From: Actinopolymorpha rutila
Lineage (GTDB): Bacteria; Actinomycetota; Actinomycetes; Propionibacteriales; Actinopolymorphaceae
DNA: 64,000 nt
Direction of reading: 5' to 3'
Assembly: GCF_013407855.1 (NCBI RefSeq)
Contig: NZ_JACBZH010000001.1
Location: forward strand, 4,960,001 to 5,024,000
Shown piece by piece: positions 17,635-26,083 of this stretch. Below the pieces are notes generated by a model. That model saw nothing but the letters and a program-made list of their open reading frames with translations. It searched no databases and was not told where the DNA came from. Every line of letters starts with the position of its first letter. Position 1 is the stretch's first letter. Both the position numbers and the translations under genes were made by a program.

Positions 17635-18078
17635 TCAGTCCCGGACGTACCGCCTGCCCACCGTGATCGCGGCCAGGATGGCGCCCCACGGGCCGGCCAC
17701 CCAGATCGGCCAGAAGTACTCAAGATCCCAGTTGGTGACGCTGACCAGGATCCAGACCACCAGGTTGACCGCCACGGCCGCGGCCCAGATGGTCCACATG
17801 ACCGCGAGCCCCTTGTCCCGGCGAGACCGGCGGGCGGGCTCGCCGGTCGTCGACGCGGGCCGGTCCGGGACGACCGCCTGGGTGTGCGGTGTGCGGCTCA
17901 CCGGGAGGTCGCGGACGAGCGGCTCGAGCTCGCCGTAGGTCTGCGCGGAGTAGAGCGTGTCCAGGCGGTCCTGGAACTCCCCGAGGGACAGTCGTCCCTC
18001 CGCGTGTGCGTCGCGAAGGCGGGAGGCGATCTTCTCCCGGTCGCCGTCGGAGGCGCGCATGTCCGGTCCATATGGCAC
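17635..18078 (-). CDS. DUF1707 domain membrane protein
   Basis: 147 residues. Residues about 7-58 are a DUF1707 domain (MRASDGDREKIASRL, EGRLSLGEFQDRLD, YGELEPLVRDLP), a small domain frequent in actinobacterial envelope-associated proteins. A linker and two membrane helices follow (about 90-115 and 120-142, ending FWPIWVAGPWGAI), a 2TM module. ATG 18060 is an alternative start. The function is unknown. It interrupts the usual map-infA adjacency; degenerate 22-bp repeats lie directly upstream. Confidence 0.85.
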   Translation of the reverse strand: MPYGPDMRASDGDREKIASRLRDAHAEGRLSLGEFQDRLDTLYSAQTYGELEPLVRDLPVSRTPHTQAVVPDRPASTTGEPARRSRRDKGLAVMWTIWAAAVAVNLVVWILVSVTNWDLEYFWPIWVAGPWGAILAAITVGRRYVRD

Positions 18079-18149
18079 GTGGACAGTCTGCCCGGCCGCA
18101 CCCGGGACCGCATCCGGGATGTCCCCCCAGGGGAGGCGGGAGGAAACCC

Positions 18150-18257
18150 CCTGGCCGGTGGTGGGGTCCGCCCTACCCGGGAGCCCGCGCTCCTACCCGG
18201 ACGACTGGTGTCACCTACCCGGGTAGCCGGTGTGTCCTATCCGACGGGCTGGTGGCC
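18150..18257. repeat. Degenerate 22-bp tandem repeat at the map 3' end
   Basis: CCTACCCGG occurs at 18172, 18192 and 18214, with weaker copies at 18150 (CCTGGCCGG) and 18236 (CCTATCCGA). The units start 22, 20, 22 and 22 bp apart. Units 3-5 also share GGTG at unit positions 16-19. The copy at 18214 forms the perfect palindrome CTACCCGGGTAG. The last unit runs into the map coding end, including its stop codon. Confidence 0.75.
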
Positions 18258-19070
18258 CTGGCCGCCGACCGCGATGCCGAGCTCGGCGAACTTCGCCGCT
18301 CCCCCGTCCAGCGCGGTGAGCACCCACGGCCCGGTCTCGGTCAGCGCCACCGTGTGCTCCACGTGCGCCGCCGTGCCGCCGTCACGGGTGACCACCGTCC
18401 AGTCGTCGTCGAGGACGTCGGTGTCCTGGGAGCCCAGGGTGATCATCGGCTCGACCGCGATCGTGAGTCCCGGCTGCAGCCGCGGGCCCTTGCCGGGCTT
18501 GCCGAGGTTGGGGACGTTGGGGGGCTGGTGCATCTGGGTGCCGATCCCGTGTCCCACGTAGTCCTCGACGATGCCGTAGTCGCCCTGGCCGCGCACGTGC
18601 GTCTCCACCGCGGCGGAGACGTCGCTGAGCCTGCCGCCGGTGCGCACCGCGGCCAGACCCCGCCACAACGCCTCCTCGCAGACCCGGGCGAGTTCGAGCA
18701 GCCGCGGCTCGACCTCCCCCACCGGGACGGTGATCGCCGCGTCGCCGTGCCAGCCCTCCACGATCGCGCCGCAGTCGATGGAGATGAGGTCACCCTCACG
18801 CAGGGTCCGGCCGCCCGGGATCCCGTGCACCACCTCGTCGTTGACCGAGGTGCAGATCGAGGCCGGGTAGCCGTGGTAGCCGAGGAACGACGGCACCGCC
18901 CCGCTGGCCCGGATCCGCTCCTCGGCCAGCGCGTCGAGGTCGGCGGTGGTGACGCCCGGCGCCACCGCCGCGCGCAGTGCCTCCAGGGTCTGCCCGACCA
19001 CCACGCCGGCCGCCCGCATGAGCGAGATCTCGGCGGGCTTCTTCAGGTGCAGTCTGCGGTCTGAGAACAC
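18237..19070 (-). CDS. map: Methionine aminopeptidase, type I
   Basis: 277 residues. The pita-bread fold has its metal ligands in the sequences SIDCGAIVEGWHGDAAIT, VGHGIGTQMHQPP, IAVEPMI and the C-terminal EHTVALTE. It removes N-terminal Met from new proteins. It follows adk after 20 bp, in the conserved secY-adk-map order. Its stop codon falls in a degenerate 22-bp repeat. Confidence 0.97.
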   Translation of the reverse strand: MFSDRRLHLKKPAEISLMRAAGVVVGQTLEALRAAVAPGVTTADLDALAEERIRASGAVPSFLGYHGYPASICTSVNDEVVHGIPGGRTLREGDLISIDCGAIVEGWHGDAAITVPVGEVEPRLLELARVCEEALWRGLAAVRTGGRLSDVSAAVETHVRGQGDYGIVEDYVGHGIGTQMHQPPNVPNLGKPGKGPRLQPGLTIAVEPMITLGSQDTDVLDDDWTVVTRDGGTAAHVEHTVALTETGPWVLTALDGGAAKFAELGIAVGGQGHQPVG

Positions 19071-19090
19071 GGTGCCTCCTGTCGCTCCGC

Positions 19091-19657
19091 CTATTTCGCG
19101 AGCGCGGACAGCACCCGTTCGGTCACCTCGTTGACCTCACCCATGCCGTTCACCGGCACCAGCAGGTGGCGACCGTCGTACACGTCGAGCAACGGCTCGG
19201 TCTGCTCGGCGTACACCTCGAGCCGGCGCCGGATGACGTCCTCGGTGTCGTCGCTGCGGCCGCTCTCCTGGGCGCGGTTGAGCACCCGCTTGACCAACTC
19301 GTCGGAGTCGACCGTGAGCACCAGCACGCGCTCCAGCGACACGCCCTCGTCGGCGAGGATGTCGTCGAGCGTGCCCACCTGGGCGAGCGTGCGCGGGTAG
19401 CCGTCGAGCAGGAAGCCGCTCTCGGTGTCCGGCTCGTCCAGCCGGGCCCGCACCATGCCGTTGATGATCTCGTCGGGGACGAGCTCGCCTGCGTCGAGGT
19501 AGCGGGCCGCCTCCCGGCCGAGGAGCGTGCGGTCCTCGACGTTCTGCCGGAGGATGTCGCCGGTCGAGATGGCCGGAATGCGCAGTCGTTCGGCGATCTT
19601 CTTGGCCTGGGTACCCTTGCCCGCTCCGGGTGGACCCATGATGAGCAGGCGCGTCAA
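19091..19657 (-). CDS. adk: Adenylate kinase (short form)
   Basis: 188 residues from TTG 19657 (reads MTRLLIMGPPGAGKGTQ; P-loop at 8-16). The TTG overlaps the secY stop as TTGA, a strong reason for this start. The AMP-binding segment STGDILR and LLDGYPRT are present. The LID is short (RSDDTEDV) and lacks the Cys zinc site seen in the longer Gram-positive forms. It equilibrates AMP, ADP and ATP. Confidence 0.97.
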   Translation of the reverse strand: MTRLLIMGPPGAGKGTQAKKIAERLRIPAISTGDILRQNVEDRTLLGREAARYLDAGELVPDEIINGMVRARLDEPDTESGFLLDGYPRTLAQVGTLDDILADEGVSLERVLVLTVDSDELVKRVLNRAQESGRSDDTEDVIRRRLEVYAEQTEPLLDVYDGRHLLVPVNGMGEVNEVTERVLSALAK

Positions 19658-20952
19658 CGCAGGAACCCTTCGTAGTGCCGCTGCTGGAGCTGGCTCTCGA
19701 TCTGCTTCACCGTGTCGAGACCCACCCCGACCACGATCAGGATGGACGTGCCGCCGAACGGGAAGTTCTGGTTGGCCCCGATGAGCGCGAACGCGATCAG
19801 CGGGATCAGCGCGAGCACACCGAGGTAGAGGGACCCCGGTGCGGTGATGCGCGAGAGCACGTACTGCAGGTAGTCCTCGGTGGGCTTGCCGGCGCGGATG
19901 CCCGGGATGAAGCCACCGTGCTTCTTCATGTTGTCGGCGACTTCGTTCGGGTTGAACGTGATGCCCACGTAGAAGTACGTGAACGCGACGATCAACAGGA
20001 AGAAGCCGAGCATGTAGGCCGGATGGTCGCCTCGGGAGATGTTGGTGGTGATCCACTGCGCCCACGGTGCGTTCGGATTGAACTGAGCGGCGAGCACCGG
20101 CACGTAGAGCAGGCTGGAGGCGAAGATCACCGGGATGACGCCGGCCTGGTTGACCTTGAGCGGGATGTACGTCGAACTGCCGCCGTAGGCGCGCCGGCCG
20201 AGCATCCGCTTGGCGTACTGCACCGGAATCCGGCGCTGGGCCTGTTCGACGTAGATGACGGCGCCCATGATGACCAGGCCGATCGCGATCACCGCGAGGA
20301 AGGTGACCCAGCCCTTCTGCTGGCGGATGCCCCACAGCGCGGTCGGGAAGCCCGCCGCGATCGACACGAAGATCAGCACCGACATCCCGTTGCCGACGCC
20401 GCGGTCGGTGATCAGCTCGCCGAACCACATGATCACGCCGGTGCCGGCGGTCATCGTCAGCACCATCGTCACCAGGGTGAGGATGTTGTCGTTCGGGATG
20501 ATCGTCTCGTTGCAGCCCTGGAACATCCGGCCCGACCGAGCCAGCGCCACGATGGTGGTCGACTGCAGGATGGCCAGACCGATGGTGAGATATCGGGTGT
20601 ACTGCGTGATCTTCTGGGTGCCGGAGTGCCCCTCCTTCTTGAGGCTCTCCAGGCGCGGGATGACGACCGTGAGCAGCTGGATGATGATGCTCGCCGTGAT
20701 GTACGGCATGATCGTGAGCGCGAAGACCGACAGCTGCAGCAGCGCGCCGCCGGAGAAGAGGTTGAGCATCCCGTAGATCTGGTTGCCGCCACCCGACAGC
20801 GCGGGATTCAGGCAACGGCGTACGGCCGCGGCGTCCACCCCTGGTGTGGGCAGCACCGAACCGACCCGGAACAACGCGATGATGAAGAGCGTGAAAAGCA
20901 GCTTCTTGCGCAGGTCCGGCGTCTTGAACGCGTTGACGAACGCGGTGAGCAC
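19654..20952 (-). CDS. secY: Preprotein translocase subunit SecY
   Basis: 432 residues from GTG 20952, chosen because AGGAGG lies 5 nt upstream and because the product then begins with the usual VLTAFVNAFKTPDLRKK. Ten membrane helices and the plug region (GGGNQIYGMLNLFSGGALLQL) are visible, as are the cytosolic loops with NPNEVADNMKKHGGFIPGIR. It forms the SecYEG protein channel; secE lies at 61 kb in this window. A 206-bp spacer with a large hairpin separates it from rplO. Confidence 0.97.
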   Translation of the reverse strand: MLTAFVNAFKTPDLRKKLLFTLFIIALFRVGSVLPTPGVDAAAVRRCLNPALSGGGNQIYGMLNLFSGGALLQLSVFALTIMPYITASIIIQLLTVVIPRLESLKKEGHSGTQKITQYTRYLTIGLAILQSTTIVALARSGRMFQGCNETIIPNDNILTLVTMVLTMTAGTGVIMWFGELITDRGVGNGMSVLIFVSIAAGFPTALWGIRQQKGWVTFLAVIAIGLVIMGAVIYVEQAQRRIPVQYAKRMLGRRAYGGSSTYIPLKVNQAGVIPVIFASSLLYVPVLAAQFNPNAPWAQWITTNISRGDHPAYMLGFFLLIVAFTYFYVGITFNPNEVADNMKKHGGFIPGIRAGKPTEDYLQYVLSRITAPGSLYLGVLALIPLIAFALIGANQNFPFGGTSILIVVGVGLDTVKQIESQLQQRHYEGFLR

Positions 20953-21085
20953 CCAGTCCTCCTGCGTACCGCCTGACGGCGGATCCTCGTGATCGGTGGA
21001 CACCACTGGGAACCGACGCGACGCCGCCCCGGAGCCCTGACGTTCCCTCGGACAATACAGCCCGCTCGGGCCGGCGACGCCGCAC

Positions 21086-21133
21086 GGGGCGCCCTGGCGG
21101 GGTTCCCAGGAACCTTACCGCCAGCGGCGCCCC
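21086..21133 (-). other. Long hairpin in the rplO-secY spacer
   Basis: On the minus strand GGGGCGCC pairs with GGCGCCCC, then CTGGCGG with CCGCCAG, then GGTTC with GAACC over a CTGG loop: about 20 bp with two small bulges. It starts 26 bp after the rplO stop. There is no T-tract. It could be a partial terminator, RNase site or regulatory structure separating secY from the r-protein genes. Confidence 0.7.
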
Positions 21134-21158
21134 ACTTTGTCGCGTGTGTGACGAACTT

Positions 21159-21650
21159 CTACAGCTCGGTGACCGTGCCGCCCGCCGCGGTGATCTTGTC
21201 CCGGGCGCTCTGGGAGAACCTGTGGGCCGTCACCTCGAACGCCGCCGACGCCTCGCCGGTGCCGAGGACCTTGACCGGGCGGTCCGGGCGGACCGCACCG
21301 TGGGCGACCAGCGCCTCGACGGTGACGTTGCCGCCGTCGGGGTAAAGCGCGCTGATCTTGTCCAGGTTGACCACTTGGTACTCCGTGCGGAAGGGGTTCT
21401 TGAAGCCCTTCAGCTTCGGCATCCGCATGTGCAGCGGCATCTGGCCGCCCTCGAACATCGCGGGGATGCTGCCACGGGCCTTGCTGCCCTTGGTGCCGCG
21501 CCCGGCGGTCTTGCCCTTGCTTCCCTCACCGCGACCCACCCGGGTGCGGGCGGTCTTGGCGCCGGGCGCCGGCCGCAGGTGGTGGACGCGCAGCGGCGTG
21601 CCGCCCGCGCCCTCCCGCTGTGCCGTGTTGTTCTTGGCCTGGCTAGCCAT
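21159..21650 (-). CDS. rplO: 50S ribosomal protein L15
   Basis: 163 residues, with the Gly-rich extended N-terminal part (RVGRGEGSKGKTAGRGTKG) and globular C-terminal domain of L15. It binds 23S rRNA domain II late in assembly. Starts 2 nt after the rpmD stop. Confidence 0.97.
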   Translation of the reverse strand: MASQAKNNTAQREGAGGTPLRVHHLRPAPGAKTARTRVGRGEGSKGKTAGRGTKGSKARGSIPAMFEGGQMPLHMRMPKLKGFKNPFRTEYQVVNLDKISALYPDGGNVTVEALVAHGAVRPDRPVKVLGTGEASAAFEVTAHRFSQSARDKITAAGGTVTEL

Positions 21651-21652
21651 CG

Positions 21653-21835
21653 TCAGTCGACCTCCTCGACCGCGACGAGGTGGGAAACCGTCGCGATCAT
21701 GCCCCGGATCTCGGGACGGTCCTCCTTGACCACCACGTCGTGCAGGCGCTTGAGCCCGAGCGACCGGAGGGTGTCCCGCTGGTTCTGCTTGCGGCCGATC
21801 GCCGATCGGACCTGGCGGACCTTGAGCTGCGCCAT
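21653..21835 (-). CDS. rpmD: 50S ribosomal protein L30
   Basis: 60 residues, MAQLKVRQVRSAIGRKQNQ..., the normal length of bacterial L30. Its ATG overlaps the rpsE stop by one base (TGATG), indicating coupling. The ferredoxin-like fold binds 23S rRNA. Confidence 0.97.
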   Translation of the reverse strand: MAQLKVRQVRSAIGRKQNQRDTLRSLGLKRLHDVVVKEDRPEIRGMIATVSHLVAVEEVD

Positions 21836-22437
21836 CACGCGCTCACCTCCGCCCGGGCCCGCAGCAACGCGGCCGGAGCGACGTCCTCGACCGGCAGCCC
21901 GCGGCGTGCCGCGACCTTCTCCGGCGCCTCGAGCAACCGCAGCGCCTCCACCGTCGCGTGGACGATGTTGATCGCGTTGGAGGAGCCGAGGGACTTGGAC
22001 AGGATGTCGTGGATGCCCGCGCACTCCAGTACGGCGCGCACCGGTCCGCCGGCGATCACACCGGTACCGGGCGAAGCCGGGCGGAGGAGGACGACACCGG
22101 CCGCCTTCTCGCCCTGCACGGGGTGCGGGATCGTGCCCTGGATACGGGGGACCTTGAAGAAGTGCTTCTTGGCCTCCTCGACGCCCTTGGCGATCGCGGA
22201 GGGCACTTCCTTCGCCTTGCCGTAGCCAACGCCCACGGTGCCGTCACCGTCGCCGACGACGACCAGCGCGGTGAAGCTGAAGCGCCGGCCACCCTTCACG
22301 ACCTTGGCGACACGGTTGATCGAGACGACGCGCTCGATGTAGGCGGTCTTCTCCGCCGCCGAACCGCCCCGACGTTCGTCCCGGCGGTCCCGGCGGTCAC
22401 CAGTGCCGCTACCGCGGCGCTGCTGGGGTCCAGCCAT
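21835..22437 (-). CDS. rpsE: 30S ribosomal protein S5
   Basis: 200 residues. An Arg/Gly/Asp-rich N-terminal tail (1-33) precedes the double-stranded RNA-binding part (INRVAKVVKGGRRFSFTALV) and the GVGYGKAKEVPSAI helix. The spectinomycin loop around VVKGGRR looks normal. S5 lines the mRNA entry channel and affects accuracy. Confidence 0.97.
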   Translation of the reverse strand: MAGPQQRRGSGTGDRRDRRDERRGGSAAEKTAYIERVVSINRVAKVVKGGRRFSFTALVVVGDGDGTVGVGYGKAKEVPSAIAKGVEEAKKHFFKVPRIQGTIPHPVQGEKAAGVVLLRPASPGTGVIAGGPVRAVLECAGIHDILSKSLGSSNAINIVHATVEALRLLEAPEKVAARRGLPVEDVAPAALLRARAEVSA

Positions 22438-22464
22438 GGTTACCTCTCTTCTCCTGGTCGAACG

Positions 22465-22848
22465 TCAGAACTCGAGCCCGGCTTCGCGGGCCCCGTCCGC
22501 GAGCGCGGCGACGCGCCCCTGGTACCGGTTGCCGGCGCGGTCGAACACCACCGCGGACACACCCGCGGCCTTCGCCCGGTCGGCGACCAAAGCGCCGACC
22601 TGACGGGCCCGCGCGGTCTTGTCGCCGTCCGAGGCACGCAGGTCGGCCTCCAGCGTGGAGGCGGACGCCAGCGTGTGGCCCGCGGTGTCGTCCACGACCT
22701 GCGCCACGACGTGGCGAGCGGACCGGGTGACGACCAGGCGGGGACGCTCGGGCGTACCGAAGATCTTCTTCCGCACCCGCAGCTGGCGGCGCAGTCGCGC
22801 GCGCGTCTTGGCGTTGGCGGTCCTGTGGCTGCTGAGACTGGCGGCCAT
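22465..22848 (-). CDS. rplR: 50S ribosomal protein L18
   Basis: 127 residues, with the RLVVTRSARHVVAQVVDD core and C-terminal GNRYQGRVAALADGAREAGLEF. It links 5S rRNA to the large subunit with L5. Starts 3 nt after the rplF stop. Confidence 0.97.
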   Translation of the reverse strand: MAASLSSHRTANAKTRARLRRQLRVRKKIFGTPERPRLVVTRSARHVVAQVVDDTAGHTLASASTLEADLRASDGDKTARARQVGALVADRAKAAGVSAVVFDRAGNRYQGRVAALADGAREAGLEF

Positions 22849-22851
22849 CGC

Positions 22852-23391
22852 TTACTTACCCGCCTTTCCGACCTTGCGCCGAATCTTCTCGCCGGCGTAA
22901 CGAATGCCCTTGCCCTTGTACGGCTCCGGCTTGCGCAGCTTGCGGATGTTGGCGGCGACCTCACCGACCTGCTGCTTGTTGATCCCGGAGACCGAGAACT
23001 TGGTGGCCGTCTCCACGGCGAACGACACCCCTTCGGGGGCGTCGAACGTGATCGAGTGGCTGTAACCGAGCGAGAGCTCCAGCTGGGTCGGGCCCTTGGG
23101 CACGACGCGGTAACCGACGCCGACGATCTCCAGCTTGCGCTCGTAGCCCTGCGTCACACCGATGATCATGTTGGAGACCAGCGTGCGGCTGAGCCCGTGG
23201 AGCTCCTTGCTCCTGCGCTCGTCGTCGGGGCGCCTGACCTCGAGCTGCCCTTCGTCCTGGACGACCGTGATGGGTGCCGAGACGGTGTGCGCCAGGGTTC
23301 CCTTGGGCCCCTTCACGGTGACCGTCTGGCCATCGATCGACACGTCGACGCCCGAGGGCACCGGGATGGGGAGCTTGCCGATGCGGGACAT
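22852..23391 (-). CDS. rplF: 50S ribosomal protein L6
   Basis: 179 residues, normal length, starting MSRIGKLPIPVPSGVDV. The two homologous L6 domains end in the conserved EPYKGKGIRYAGEKIRRKVGK. L6 lies at the base of the L7/L12 stalk near the factor-binding site. Confidence 0.98.
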   Translation of the reverse strand: MSRIGKLPIPVPSGVDVSIDGQTVTVKGPKGTLAHTVSAPITVVQDEGQLEVRRPDDERRSKELHGLSRTLVSNMIIGVTQGYERKLEIVGVGYRVVPKGPTQLELSLGYSHSITFDAPEGVSFAVETATKFSVSGINKQQVGEVAANIRKLRKPEPYKGKGIRYAGEKIRRKVGKAGK

Positions 23392-23416
23392 GCGGTGTTC
23401 CTCCTTCCCGTTCCCG

Positions 23417-23824
23417 TTACCACACGTAGGCGACGACTTCGCCGCCTACGCGACGCTGGGTGGCCTGCCGGTCTGTCAGCAGCCCCTGCGACGTCGAAAT
23501 GATCGCGATGCCAAGTCCGCCGAGCACCTTCGGCAGGCCGGTCGACTTCGCGTAGACCCGCAGGCCCGGCTTGGAAATCCTCCGGATACCCGCGATGGAG
23601 CGCTCCCGGCTGGGACCGAAGCGCAGCTGCAGCACGAGGGTCTTGCCCACCTCGCCGGCCTCCGGCTCCTCGACCCGCCAGCCGGCGATGTAGCCCTCCT
23701 GCTGAAGGATCTCGGCGATGCCCGCCTTGAGCTTGCTGTAGGGCATCGAGGTGGTGTCGTGATAAGCCCGGTTGGCGTTCCGCAGACGGGTCAACATGTC
23801 TGCGATCGGGTCGGTCATGCTCAT
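23417..23824 (-). CDS. rpsH: 30S ribosomal protein S8
   Basis: 135 residues from ATG 23824 (MSMTDPIADMLTRLRNA). A GTG at 23836 would add four residues; the ribosome site GGTGAG lies 15 nt before the ATG and only 3 nt before the GTG, so neither spacing is ideal. The core IISTSQGLLTDRQA is intact. S8 organises the central domain of 16S rRNA. Confidence 0.95.
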   Translation of the reverse strand: MSMTDPIADMLTRLRNANRAYHDTTSMPYSKLKAGIAEILQQEGYIAGWRVEEPEAGEVGKTLVLQLRFGPSRERSIAGIRRISKPGLRVYAKSTGLPKVLGGLGIAIISTSQGLLTDRQATQRRVGGEVVAYVW

Positions 23825-23905
23825 AGGTCTGGCCACTTTCTCACCACGGTTTCCGGGACTCCGGACCTGAGGTGACTAGTTGGGAAGGCGATGCCTGTGG
23901 TCGGC

Positions 23906-24091
23906 TTACCAGCTGCTCTTGGTCACACCGGGCAGTTCGCCGCGGTGTCCCATCTCGCGCACGCAGATCCGGCAGAGACCGAACTTGCGGAATACCGCAC
24001 GCGGCCGACCGCACCGCTGGCAACGGGTGTAGGCGCGCACGCCGAACTTCGGTTTGGCCTTCGCCTTGTTGATCAGGGCTGTCTTAGCCAC
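23906..24091 (-). CDS. rpsZ: 30S ribosomal protein S14, zinc-binding type Z
   Basis: 61 residues with a CxxC-x12-CxxC zinc ribbon (CQRC and CRIC), the short zinc-binding S14 (rpsN1/rpsZ). It assembles into the 30S head. It lies 1 nt after the rplE stop, in the spc position. Zinc-free alternative S14 genes of actinomycetes are not in this window. Confidence 0.97.
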   Translation of the reverse strand: MAKTALINKAKAKPKFGVRAYTRCQRCGRPRAVFRKFGLCRICVREMGHRGELPGVTKSSW

Positions 24092-24092
24092 G

Positions 24093-24662
24093 TCAGGACT
24101 CCTTGAACGGGAAACCGAGGTGCCGGAGGAGAGCGCGCCCCTCCTCGTTGTTCGATGCGGTCGTCACCACGGTGATGTCCATGCCACGCGACCGGTCGAT
24201 CTGGTCGGGGTCGATCTCGTGGAACATCACCTGCTCGGTGAGGCCGAACGTGTAGTTGCCACGGCCGTCGAACTGCTTGGGCGAGAGCCCGCGGAAGTCG
24301 CGGATGCGCGGCAGCGCCAGCGAGAGCAGCCGGTCCAGGAACTCCCACATCCGGTCGCCGCGTAGCGTCACGTGGGTGCCGATCGGCATGCCCTCGCGCA
24401 GCTTGAACTGCGCGATCGACTTGCGGGCCCGGGTGACCGCCGGCTTCTGGCCGGTGATGTTCGTCAGGTCGCGCACCGCACCGTCGATCAGCTTGGAGTC
24501 GCGCGCGGCGTCACCGACGCCCATGTTGACGATGACCTTGGTCACCGTCGGGACCTGCATGGGGTTGGCGAAGCCGAACTCCTTGCGCAGGGACCCGGCA
24601 ATCTCGTTGCGGTAGCGCGCCTTGAGGCGAGGCTGCACGCGCTCCTCGGTCGCAGCCGTCAT
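24093..24662 (-). CDS. rplE: 50S ribosomal protein L5
   Basis: 189 residues, with the VNMGVGDAARDSKLIDGA and GMDITVVTTASNNEEGRALL motifs. L5 binds 5S rRNA and contacts S13 and P-site tRNA. Its start overlaps the rplX stop by one base. Confidence 0.98.
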   Translation of the reverse strand: MTAATEERVQPRLKARYRNEIAGSLRKEFGFANPMQVPTVTKVIVNMGVGDAARDSKLIDGAVRDLTNITGQKPAVTRARKSIAQFKLREGMPIGTHVTLRGDRMWEFLDRLLSLALPRIRDFRGLSPKQFDGRGNYTFGLTEQVMFHEIDPDQIDRSRGMDITVVTTASNNEEGRALLRHLGFPFKES

Positions 24663-25036
24663 CAGATCTCCTCGCCGGTCTTCCGCGCGATACGCACGCT
24701 GCGGAAGGCCTTGTACGTCGAACCGTCGGCGCGGGTCTTCTCCACCTCACGCCGGTCGTAGCCCACTCGGGTCGGCACCTTCTTGCCGTCGACCTCGACC
24801 AGCAGGGTGACGTTGGAGACCGGAATGGAGGCCTCCTGCGTCACGATCCCGCCGGTCGTGCCCTGACGGCCGCCGCCCTGGACCACCTTGGTGTGCCGCT
24901 TCACGCGGTTGGCGCCCTCGACGAAGACCCTGCCCTTGGCCGGATCCACCTCGATCACCTTGCCCTCGACCCCACGGTCGCGGCCGACGGTGACCCGTAC
25001 GAGGTCGCCCTTCTTGATGTGCAGCGAATTCGCCAT
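24662..25036 (-). CDS. rplX: 50S ribosomal protein L24
   Basis: 124 residues. A KOW motif lies at about 8-35 (IKKGDLVRVTVGRDRGVEGKV). The C-terminus is longer than in E. coli L24. It is an assembly initiator near the tunnel exit. Starts 3 nt after the rplN stop. Confidence 0.97.
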   Translation of the reverse strand: MANSLHIKKGDLVRVTVGRDRGVEGKVIEVDPAKGRVFVEGANRVKRHTKVVQGGGRQGTTGGIVTQEASIPVSNVTLLVEVDGKKVPTRVGYDRREVEKTRADGSTYKAFRSVRIARKTGEEI

Positions 25037-25039
25037 TGT

Positions 25040-25411
25040 CTAGAGCACCTCCGGAGCGAGCGAGATGATCCGCATGTAGCGCTTCTCGCGAAGTTCACGC
25101 CCGACCGGCCCGAAGATGCGGGTCCCGCGGGGCTCGCCGTCGTTCCTCAGCAGGACCGCGGCGTTCTCGTCGAAGCGGATGTAGGACCCGTCCGGGCGCC
25201 GGCGCTCCTTCACGGTGCGTACGACGACGGCCTTGACGACCTCGCCCTTCTTGACGTTGCCACCGGGAATGGCGTCCTTCACGGTGGCGACGATGACGTC
25301 GCCGATCCCGGCGTACCGCCGACCGGAGCCGCCGAGGACCCGGATGCACAAGATCTCCTTGGCTCCCGTGTTGTCGGCGACCTTCAGTCGCGACTCCTGC
25401 TGAATCACCAC
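25040..25411 (-). CDS. rplN: 50S ribosomal protein L14
   Basis: 123 residues, or 122 if the second of two tandem GTG codons (25408) is used; the usual N-terminus MIQQESRLKVADNTGAKE favours the shorter form. The OB-like barrel binds 23S rRNA and IF-2/ribosome-silencing factors at the subunit interface. It begins the spc part of the cluster, 109 bp after rpsQ. Confidence 0.97.
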   Translation of the reverse strand: MVIQQESRLKVADNTGAKEILCIRVLGGSGRRYAGIGDVIVATVKDAIPGGNVKKGEVVKAVVVRTVKERRRPDGSYIRFDENAAVLLRNDGEPRGTRIFGPVGRELREKRYMRIISLAPEVL

Positions 25412-25520
25412 AGTCTCCCTGTCGGACGACCCAACCGGCCCCGCCGGCTGTCCAACTTCTTCGTCGACCGGCGTGGCCGATCGGCTCTGGTCTTCGCGGG
25501 CATGATGCCGCTCGAAATCC

Positions 25521-25838
25521 TTACTTGGCCTTCTCGAGAATCTCGACGATCCGCCAGCGCTTCGTCGCCGACAGCGGCCTGGTCTCCATCAGGAGCACCC
25601 GGTCGCCGACGCCGCACTCGTTCGCCTCGTCGTGGGCCTTGAGCCGGTTGGTCCGGCGCATGACCTTGCCGTACAGGGCGTGCTTGACGCGGTCCTCGAC
25701 CTCGACCACAACGGTCTTGTCCATCTTGTCGCTGACGACCAGGCCCTCACGGGTCTTGCGGAAGCCGCGCTTCTGCTCGGTCGTCGTAGCACCCGTCTGC
25801 GCGGCGGACACCGATCCCACCTCTTCGTTCGTGCTCAT
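25521..25838 (-). CDS. rpsQ: 30S ribosomal protein S17
   Basis: 105 residues. A 20-residue polar N-terminal extension precedes the S17 OB-fold (RKTREGLVVSDKMDKTVVVEVEDR). Primary 16S-binding protein of the 5' domain. Its ATG overlaps the rpmC stop as ATGA. Confidence 0.96.
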   Translation of the reverse strand: MSTNEEVGSVSAAQTGATTTEQKRGFRKTREGLVVSDKMDKTVVVEVEDRVKHALYGKVMRRTNRLKAHDEANECGVGDRVLLMETRPLSATKRWRIVEILEKAK

Positions 25839-26083
25839 GCGGCTCCCTCCGCCGTCGAATCGGACTCGACCGCGGCCGTGATGCCGAGCTCGCGCTCCCG
25901 CATCACCGTGTAGATCCGCGCGATCTCCCGCCGCACGGTGCGCAGCCGGCCGTGGCTTTCCAGCTGGCCGGTCGCGCCCTGGAAGCGGAGGTTGAACAAC
26001 TCTTCCTTCGCCTCGCGAAGCTTGTCCGCCAACTCGTCCGCGCCGAGGTTGCGCAGCTCAGTGGCCTTCGATGTCGTGGCCAT
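25835..26083 (-). CDS. rpmC: 50S ribosomal protein L29
   Basis: 82 residues. The two-helix L29 fold (LGADELADKLREAKEELFNLRFQ, RLRTVRREIARIYTVMRERE) is followed by a short acidic tail. L29 lies at the tunnel exit beside L23, the docking site of trigger factor and SRP. One-base overlap with rplP. Confidence 0.96.
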   Translation of the reverse strand: MATTSKATELRNLGADELADKLREAKEELFNLRFQGATGQLESHGRLRTVRREIARIYTVMRERELGITAAVESDSTAEGAA

